DNA from: Orobanche coerulescens
Lineage: Eukaryota > Streptophyta > Magnoliopsida > Lamiales > Orobanchaceae
DNA length: 64,000 bases
NCBI GenBank assembly: GCA_033398695.1
Contig: CM065802.1
Location: 77,982,096-78,046,095, forward strand
Reading direction: 5' to 3'
This document shows, piece after piece, positions 56,229-64,000 of the stretch. Both the position numbers and the translations under genes were made by a program. How positions within the stretch are numbered: the first letter of the stretch is position 1; each line of letters opens with the position of its first letter. The notes beneath the pieces were generated by a model. That model ran no database searches. It was not told the DNA's origin and was given only the letters and a program-made list of their open reading frames with translations.

Positions 56229-59200
56229 TTATCTTTGATCCGCATGCCTCCATGGTCTCTTTCCTGGATCATACTCGGTGCCGCGCCACCAGTTTTGAAG
56301 TGAATCATTGCCTCGTTCCTGGTAAATCGCTCTTCCTTCATATGAACGATCAAAGGCAAGTATCCAATCCTCTGGATGGGTGACCCGATCTCCTCTTCTA
56401 TGTTTTGATTTCATTTCAATTTGGAGAGGGAGTTTACCTTCTTCTAGCATCTTTGAAAACTTGTCTGCCGCTTCCGCCAATGTTTTATAATTTTTGAAGA
56501 TGGCGGATTCCCTGATGAGTCTGACAAAATATCTCATCAGTTCATTCTTCCTCCAGTTCTTCACTTCTTCGGCAGTTGGGTTGCGGTTGGTTGGCAGACG
56601 TATTTCCGAAGGTCTTTGAACAAGATTTTGCCAAGGGACATTTGGGTCATGGAATTCTGGTCTGGAGCCTGAAATTCTAAAGCTTTGGGGTTGAGGTGCT
56701 AGCTTGTTCAATTCAAGAATGATACTGCTCTGAGCACCTCAAATTCCCTTTCCTGGCGTCTTATTCTCCTTGCAGCTTCTCGTGCTTCTTCCCCCTTTTT
56801 GGCTTCATCAAGACTTTGCAGGATTTCAAGAGCGGCGTCCTGTTTGGTCTCGATGCTGTTTATTCTTTCAACGAGGGAGGAAAGAGTCTGCGACATCTCT
56901 TGAATGGATTTGTCATGCGCACGCAATCGAGAGCCGTTCTCTATCATTGCACAGCCGTCTTGGCTTCAGCAATTCTTGTCTTTGAAGCTTCCTCCTTCAG
57001 CAGCTTGCGTTTGTTTATCCTCCATAATCTTCAAGGCTTGCTTGAACACTTCGCAAGATGATGAATGCGTCGACAACTCGAGATACTTCGTGTTGAAGAG
57101 TTGTCATTTCTTCAACTGCAGAGGTGTGCATCCATTCGATGCCTTTTCTACTAAGAGAGAGCGTTAATCGCATCTTGGATAAATACACCAAGGCCAAGAG
57201 CTCGCAGCGCTCTTTGCGTGCGGCAGAGATAGGAGAGTCAGCCGGGCGAAGTCTTCAAGATGCTTCAACCTCCTTACGTTCACGGATGGACGTGAAGTAA
57301 GTTGGACATCCTCGTGTTCGTTACCGTCCTCGGATTCCAAGGTTGCAGGGCGGGAGAAGCTTCTTGTGGAATGGCGACGCTTGGTTCGAAGCCCCGTGGC
57401 GAAGGTTCCGGCGCAGATGTGGATGCAGGAGGGACCGAATCCTCCCGTTGCCTTGCAGAATGGCTTCTGGCCGCAATGTGCTCGGGTGCCTGCTCCAAAA
57501 TTTCTTGATTTTCCTCGACTGGAGGGACCGATTCCTCCTGCCTGGAATGTTCTCCTACTGTGGCGAAGGTGGATTAGCTTGGGTAGATGGCCCTTCGTAT
57601 TTTCTGGGTGGAGAGGTGGCTTGGGCTTCACCTCTTCACGGCTCATTCTCGCACTCGCTTGAAGAGCATCGTCGCTGCCGCCCGAGTCGTGGTCGCCGTC
57701 TTTTGGATTAACGGGAGAGTCCTCTCGACTTCTTCTTTCCTTTTCTTCTCAAGGCCGGATTTGTGCGCAGTGGCTTTCAATGAGATCTTTGCAAGAGGCG
57801 TTGTCCCATCGTAGCAGGCCTCAATTTCGATTGAGTCTGTTACTTGAGACAAATCGCTCTTCGTGGCTCCATTCGCTCCAGGTTGTACAAAGGTGTCGAC
57901 GGAGCTAGCCTAAAGCTTTTCCATTGCAGAAATCTTCGTACGCTGCTCAATTTGTACCGAAAGAAGTGTTTGATTTATAATTGAGTCTGGGAGGGACTTC
58001 AATCACGCCGGAGACGCTGTTTGAGGATTCCAGACAGTATGGGATCCTACGGAAGATGGACTCCTTGCAGGGATGGTGCCCCAAGGAAATTGGATCCTGT
58101 ACGGGTGTGGAATCCCGTAGAGGAGAAGTAGCTTTGGCTCCGAATGGGCGTACGACGTGCTAACGTCTTGAATGTTGGCGCATGTCTCTACATCCGTCGT
58201 AGCCGCCAAAGGCTCGGATCTACCGTCAAGCGTAGGAGACACCTCTTCCGCAGGGGTTGGGCCCTGGGGTGCTATATCAGTGGGTTGCGCCACGGGCGAG
58301 ACATCCTCGGAGTGTTTGGCTTTGATTTTTGAGAGCCTCCGGAGTCTCTTCTTCGACTTCTCATCAGCAGAGTGCTTCTTGATGTGAGAACGCTTGCGCT
58401 TCTTCTTTGAAGATTCCAATTCAGGGACCTTCACGGTTTCGTCTCTGGGGTTGTCAGAAATAGGCATGTGCCTGGTTCTCGGGTGATTGGCATGCATTGT
58501 GCTTTGGTTATAGGCAGAGGGTTTGACGCCTCCTAAATATATCCGTGAGCTGTTTTTCTTGGCATCGGCGGATTGCTAGACTCCGCACCTCGTCAGAATG
58601 TAGTTTAGCATTAAACCAAATGATTTCTTTTGGGTGGACGGTTTGCACACCTCTTCCTGAAGACGTTTCAAAATGATTTGGCACCAATTGACCTTTTCAC
58701 AGGTCAAGATAGCTACCATCATTCTGAACCTCAGATTCGTGCACATCTCGAACGCACCGGTTCGATTTTCAATGATCCCGAACAAATCGTGGAGATAAAC
58801 GAAATGAAGAAGAAAATTTTTCTTGTGGCAAGTGGTTGTCACCATGTCAACCACTTTGGACCCGGTAAATAGTCCATAAAACTTGGTAATCAATTCTTGA
58901 GACCCAAACGTCTCAAGCTGGTCCATGGTCAGGCCGTCGGCGGGCAGCCTGTAGATTTTCTGAAGTAAATCACGATTGATGCAGACTCGCACTCCTTGGA
59001 CTGTTGCGGTGATGTCAGCAACATGTCCTCCCTGGGCTAGTGAGAGAAAACTAACGGCAGCGTTGAGGTAGAATTCCTCAACTAGATGAGCGTCGTATTT
59101 GTCGGCGATTTTGCTTCCAAAGCGATAGAGTCCTTGTTGTTCAAGACGAGTAATGATATACTCCATCGGTTCGGTGTCGTTGATTTCGTAGATGATACGC

Positions 59201-59281
59201 TCGATGATGACCGGTTTAGAGAAGATCCGCCATCAATGATGCCGAAGTTTTCTTGAACGGGGATGAAGATTGAGTAGCCAT
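56229..59281 (-). pseudogene. Copia-C extra ORF (plant transposon protein domain, basic region, coiled coil)
   Basis: It begins at the ATG at 59281 (MATQSSSPFKK); a frameshift near 59214 leads into the 59166-58576 frame (EYIITRLEQQGLYRF..., SFGLMLNYILTRCGV), which resembles the 'putative plant transposon protein' family. An in-frame TAG at 58576-58578 is followed, in the same frame, by a very basic stretch (KKKRKRSHIKKHS, KSKKRLRRLSK) that could be a nuclear signal. After more frameshifts, 56947-56708 is a coiled coil (SLVERINSIETKQDAALEIL) and 56711-56229 a charged C-terminus. Intact length would be about 1000 residues. Same place and domain order as the extra ORF of Copia-B. No membrane segment is obvious. 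Function unknown. Confidence 0.6.
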
Positions 59282-59410
59282 GGATGTTTTCTTAAAACGA
59301 AGGTGGAAGAAAACAGAGAAATTCGCAGTGAATATGCGTAAAATATGTAGTCGTTTGCTTGAGATCTCTTGTAATTGCGAAGCGTAAAGAGTCTCTAATG
59401 GCGATATAGT

Positions 59411-59419
59411 CCTTTTATA
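59411..59419 (-). promoter_or_regulatory. TATA box of the Copia-C extra ORF
   Basis: The minus strand reads GTATAAAAGG, 130 bp upstream of the ATG at 59281. This nearly equals the TATA-to-ATG distance of the Copia-B extra ORF (about 138-146 bp). Confidence 0.5.
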
Positions 59420-60036
59420 CTTGGGCGGCGAAATAGGGTTTGCAGAGTACGAATGGTCGATTTTAAGGGATGGGAACCGGTTTTGAAATCGACGTCAGAT
59501 GGATTTAGTGTAATCGGTACGCTAATCCATTAAAAGGTTTTAAAATACAATGGTCCCACTTCGACATAGGTTGATTACCCTAAATGCCTAAAACGGCGGT
59601 TTAAAAATAATAAACAATTTAAAAACATCGCGGCTTTTGAGATTCGATTGTCCGGATGTCGTGTAAGGCATTTAATGAACATGACGCTTGACGTAAACAG
59701 GCACGTGGACAAAAATTATTTTAAAAAGGAAATAATATTATATTATATATCAATCAAATCCTATAGTATGTCCGTTCTCCGCCGATACAGCCCCCCTTAA
59801 AAAGGTACTAATAGGTTTTAAATTCCATACAGCAATATTTGGATTAATGCTGTATCCATGGGTCCTACAGTATTCCCCCTTAATTATTGCACACATCAGC
59901 TGTAGGATTCATATGCCTTCGTTCGCTACAGTACTGTATTGTTGAATCTGAGTGTACAGATAATTAATGTTGGATACTGTATTCACGGGTCTTACAGCAT
60001 TCCCCCTCAATTGTTGAGTAAAAGCAATAAATTTAC
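59420..60036 (-). other. Spacer between Copia-C pol and extra ORF
   Basis: Non-coding, with repeated CTGTATCC/GATACAG-type words and two '(a/c)ttccccctyaatt(a/g)ttg' purine-tract-like copies (about 59873 and 60000). Two polypurine-like tracts here could be extra plus-strand primers. Confidence 0.4.
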
Positions 60037-62880
60037 TTACAGGGAGTCTGGCTGCAGTATCCCCAATTCTGTTCTTAGCATATTGAATCTTGCTGTGTCG
60101 AGAGGCTTGGTGAAAATGTCGGCCAGCTGGATGTCTGTATGGACTTTTTCCAGGCGAACATCCTTGTTCTCGACATGATTCCTGATAAAATGATGCTTCA
60201 TGTTGATATGTTTTGTGCGCGAGTGCAAAACAGGATTGTGCGTGATTGCAATTGCACTCGTGCTATCACACATGATTGGAGTCTCTCTAGCATCGATTCC
60301 ATAATCTGACAGTTGTTGCTGCATCCAAAGGATCTGCATACAACAGCTACCAGCAGCATAGTACTCTGATTCAGCCGTGGAAAGAGAGTTAGCCAATTGC
60401 TTCTTACTGAACCAAGATACGAGTCAAGGTCCGAGAAAGTGACAAGTTCCACTTGTACTCTTCCTATCTAGCTTGCAGCCTCCGAGATCCGAGTCGTCAG
60501 ATTCAACTAAATCGAATCCGCCTTCCTTAGGATACCACACCCGCATCGACTGTTCCTTTAACGTATTTCGTGATTCGCTTAGCCGTATTGAAATGTGATT
60601 CCTTAGGTGCAACTTGGTATCTCGCACACTCCAACAAAGATATCTGGATATTGGGCCTCAGCTGCTAGGTACGTGGAGCGAACCAATGAGCTTCCTGTAG
60701 AGTGATTGGTCAAACGGCTTTCCGGCTTCATCAGCACTAATTTGCACGGAAGTGCTCATGGGGGTTGGCGAAGATTTGGAAGTGTTCATTCCAAATTTGT
60801 TGAGAAGCTCCTTGCTGTATTTCTCCTGGTTGATGAATATACCTGTAGGCATCTGCTTTATCTGCAAACCTAGGAAATAACTAAGTTCCCCCATCATACT
60901 CATTTCAAATTTGCTTTGCATGAGATGTGAGAACCTCTGACATAGAGCAAGGTTAGTTGAACCAAAAATAATATCATCAACATAGATTTGTACCATTAAA
61001 AGGTCATCACCTTCCTGTATTTTGAACAAGGTTTTGTCGACAGCACCTTTCTCAAATCCGTTGTTGGTTAGATACTGGGACAGGGTTTCATACCAGGCTC
61101 TAGGGGCTTGTTTAAGTCCGTACAGCGCTTTCCTTAGCCTGTAAACTAGATCGATACCGTCCGTGTTGGCAAACCCTGGTGGTTGTTCAACATAAACTTC
61201 TTCTGTTAGCTCTCCATTCAGGAAAGCACTCTTGACGTCCATTTGGTATACGATAAAACTCTTATGGGCGGCAAAGGCTAAAAATATCCTGATGGCTTCT
61301 AGTCTCGCTACAGGGGCGAAGGTTTCATCATAGTCGATTCCTTCTTCCTGACAATAGCCTTGTGCTACTAGTCTGGATTTGTTTCTTATGATAAGTCCAT
61401 TTCCATCCTTTTTGTTTCGAAATACCCATTTGGTTCCTATAACCGATTGGTGTGTCGGTCTGGGTACAAGATACCATACATTGTTTCTTTCGAAACCGTT
61501 AAGCTCTTCTTCCATAGATGTTATCCAATGAGAGTTGTTAAGAGCGTCTATGGTCGAAACAGGTTCGGACTGGGCTAAGAATACAGCTATAGTGCACATA
61601 TTGAGTCTCCTAAGTTCGGATTGAGATTTCCATTCAGGAAACTGTGAGACTTCAGCATTAGATTCTTCCTGTGCACAAAGTACATTTCCTTGTGTACTCT
61701 ATATTCTCCTACGAGTAGAAACACCTGCATTAATGTTTCCAATGATCAGCTCTTGCGGGTGATCTCCCAACCATCTTCGGTCGGGTTCTAGTTCAGGATC
61801 CCGTACTGTATCGAAAGTTTCTGTGGGTACAGCTTCAGCTTGAATAGCGTCAGCTTCATCCACATCGATTCTTACAGCTGCGGGGTTGATTTCTAAATCA
61901 ACTACAGGTTCTATGGGTGTAGGTGGATCCAAGATAGATAGATGGTGAATGCCCTGAGTGATATCATCTACTCCTGTAGGGTCATGGTGTGGTTCGTCGA
62001 ACACTACATGAACTGATTCCTCGATCGTCAGCCTCATTTTATTAAAGATTCTGAAAGCTTTGCTGACGGAGGAGTATCCTACGAATATTCCTTCATCTGA
62101 TTTTTCATCAAATGTTCTAAGTTGGTCCTTCCCATTGTTCAAAACATAACACCTGCATCCAAAAATGTGAAAATACGAAACTGATGGAGTTTTGTTGTTC
62201 CATACCTCGTAAGCTGTTTTGTTGTGGTGCTTGTTGACGATACAGCGGTTTTGAGTGTAGCACGCTGTATTGGTTGCTTCACCCCAGAAACGCTGCGGCA
62301 ATTTGCTTTCGGCAATCATTGTCCTTGTTGCATCTTTCAACGTCCTATTCTTTCGCTCGGCAACACCATTTTGTTGAGGTGTTCGGGCAGCTGAGTATTC
62401 GTGCTGTATTCCATTCTCCGAACAGTATTGCTTTATAAAGCAGTTAGTAAATTCAAGATACCTCTAACGAATGCACACGATACTCGATGCTTTTTCATTC
62501 TCGCAACTTTCTCGGGAGCTCTGGGCACCTTGATGTTGTTTCCTTCTTCTTGCTAAGAAAGATCGTCCAAGCATACCCGAATAATCATCAACAACAACCA
62601 TGCAATATTTCTTACCTCCCAAACTTATCGGGTCTACAGACCGTAGAGATCCATGTGTAGCATTTCCAATACTCTTTGGGTTGAAAGGTAGGATTTGCTT
62701 TTCGTGGTTGACTTGATTTGCTTGCCTTTCTCGGCATGGTCCGCAGACGCCCTTCTTGAATGACACATCCGCAAACCTCTTACCATACCCTGTCTTGAAA
62801 GCTTGTTGATCGCCTTGAAGTTGACGTGAGACATCCTCTTGTGCCATAGCCACTAAGATCTGCAGTGCCTTTGGCAACAA
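60037..62880 (-). pseudogene. pol: Copia-C pol: integrase, reverse transcriptase, RNase H
   Basis: Minus-strand order: integrase zinc region and core start (62880-62464; LSHVNFKAINKLSRQGMVRG in one frame, VCGPCRE in another), integrase middle (62340-61699; LPQRFWGEATNTACYTQNR, GCRCYVLNNGKD), reverse transcriptase (61599-60658; [40 protein letters not shown]) and RNase H (60627-60037; [33 protein letters not shown]). The RT frame is long and open; frameshifts separate the other parts. The element cannot encode a continuous polyprotein. Confidence 0.9.
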
Positions 62881-64000
62881 AACATGGAATTGAGGAGCTC
62901 ATAGGCTTCCGAAGAATGTACATATTACCCGATCCGCTTCTGTAAGCACAACTTCCTTGGTTTGGGTGTTCTTGACTCTACGATCTATATAGAACTTCAC
63001 CGAGAACTGTTTATCACGTAATCAAGCTAATACTAAGTAGATTATACCGTAAGCCTTCAACATATGCGACATCGGTGACCTTGAATTTCCCGACAAGTAG
63101 GTTTCCTTTCCTCTTGCTCTTCCTTTAGACTTATCACCGGCGAACTTTCGGACCGCGACCTTCTACAAAATCGATAGCTTGCTCCTGTCTCCACCATGTG
63201 ACGAGCATCCACTATCGAAGTACCTGTATCCTCCTCTAGGATGTCCCGTAACAAAGAAATTAGGTAGATTTAGGTCCCCTTTGATTTTTGGGTCCATATA
63301 TGTTAGTTCCTTTAGGTACCTGATTTTCCCTGACAAGAATTGGTTTATCGTAGGATGTACTCAGACAAGATTGCGGTATCTACGGGGCATATCCGTAGTT
63401 GTTATAATCACGATAATTATTATGCATGTAAAATTCGGATTATTATTATTATTCCAAGACGAGTGCCGTCAGGAGGTGGAGCCATTTTCTTAGGCCTAAT
63501 GCCTTGTCTTCTCGGGTCTCCAGTTGGATTCCCAATGCCGTTGTTGATACCGAATCGCATCTCGTCTTGAGGGATAACGGGGCTCCTGTATCCAATATCT
63601 AGGTGCACTGTACTGAGGGTACTGTTGTGCGGGCCTTTGGTGGTTGGATACCGTCTTCTTTCTGAATGACTGTCGGCTTTGATGATATGCTTGTGGAGCA
63701 TGCTTTAGATTACACCTTCTGAGTGGTTGTTGGTTCCACTGTCTCGAATAGTAGAGTTGTGGGGGCGGAATTGCAGCTTTCGGTTTTCTCGGTACAGCAG
63801 GTTCCTTTATGGGGCTAGGAGTATCTTCTGATTCAGGAATGTGTTCCACACTCTTGACGAACACAGTACTAGTTTTACCTTTATTCGAACATGAGTTGTA
63901 TCCTAAGCCACTTTTATCATGAGCATGTTGCCCAGTGCTCAGGATTTCTTCCATTCTTTTGGACGATTTTTCAAAAGACTTCAGAATGGTCTCAAGTTCA
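62881..64000 (-). pseudogene. gag: Copia-C gag tail and protease region, broken
   Basis: The frame 63954-63496 starts EEILSTGQHAHDKSGLGYNS, the DKSGLGY motif near the end of SIRE-type gags, then a Gln/Pro/Tyr/Arg-rich stretch. Frames then shift several times (63057-63254 and others) before pol. The rest of gag and the 5' LTR are beyond the right edge. Confidence 0.65.

Larger units (their letters stand above)
54129..64000 (-). mobile_element. hAT transposon, 3' part, split by Copia-C
   Basis: The terminus CAGGGGCGTAGCC at 54129 is typical of hAT elements, and the C-terminal transposase exon lies just inside it (54311-54593). The rest of the transposon should lie beyond the nested Copia-C, outside the window, so full extent and the second terminus are unproven. 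Confidence 0.6.
54594..64000 (-). mobile_element. Copia-C: SIRE-like Copia, minus strand, truncated by window edge
   Basis: On the minus strand the order is gag tail (63954-), integrase, RT, RNase H (60037), extra ORF (59281-56229), purine tract aaaaagggggaaat (about 55747-55734) and 3' LTR (55733-54594). The LTR ends are TGTTAGG and GGCCAACA. The five bases beyond the LTR are ATAAT (54589-54593); the partner copy is off-window. Same design as Copia-B but clearly a different family. Confidence 0.88.

Noticed and set aside
57280..57814. Several overlapping frames on both strands in GC-richer DNA
   Set aside because: They are alternative frames of the broken Copia-C extra ORF; only the minus-strand series fits the domain order.

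Overview
The window looks like TE-packed nuclear DNA of a flowering plant, probably a eudicot. The evidence is one intron-containing CHX cation/H+ antiporter gene (4555-7556, minus), GT-AG introns, TATA boxes, microsatellites and wall-to-wall plant transposons (Copia, Ty3/gypsy chromovirus and Tat-type, MULE, hAT, MITEs). No rRNA, tRNA, CRISPR or prokaryotic features were seen.

Layout. 1-3139: 3' part of a plus-strand Tat-type gypsy element, with a spliced antisense extra ORF (minus) followed by its polypurine tract and 3' LTR. 3140-4500: Copia debris and unannotatable intergenic DNA. 4555-7556: CHX gene, three exons. 7908-8064: 157-bp hAT MITE. 8190-9153: remnant Copia LTR invaded by a hAT 5' fragment. 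9154-53787: one old 5.4-kb Copia element (here Copia-A), stretched to 44.6 kb by nested insertions. 53793-54128: unrecognised DNA. 54129-64000: 3' part of a hAT transposon, split by a minus-strand SIRE-like Copia (Copia-C) that runs off the right edge.

The nest inside Copia-A can be taken apart by target-site duplications (TSDs). They are ATTAT for Copia-A; GTAAAATG for a hAT MITE in its 5' LTR; TTATAAAAA for a 14.8-kb MULE in gag; ATGGA for a 4.8-kb solo LTR in gag; and AATTA for a 19-kb minus-strand gypsy (Gypsy-minus). One level deeper, a 9.8-kb Copia (Copia-B, AGAAA/AGAAC) sits inside the MULE transposase, a 9.7-kb chromovirus (Gypsy-plus, TAACG) sits inside the 3' LTR of Gypsy-minus, and a second 157-bp hAT MITE (CTCCTTAC) sits in its 5' LTR. 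Removing the inserts leaves about 5417 bp with two ~260-bp LTRs, a normal Copia size.

Two themes stand out. First, four unrelated LTR families (Copia-B, Gypsy-plus, Gypsy-minus and the solo LTR) carry clusters of a CpG-rich palindrome, roughly TWRCGYRCGYWA (TAGCGCACGCTA, TTACGTACGTAA and so on). The clusters lie directly upstream of the TATA box, and another lies upstream of the TATA box of an internal ORF of Copia-B. Second, three elements carry an extra ORF between pol and the 3' LTR: antisense in the Tat element, sense in Copia-B and Copia-C. All have a plausible TATA promoter of their own. The MULE also holds a captured exon that looks like the proteasome/BRCA2 partner DSS1/SEM1 and a convergent GRF zinc-finger ORF. 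Nearly all TE genes are broken by stops or frameshifts; the CHX gene is the only apparently intact host gene.
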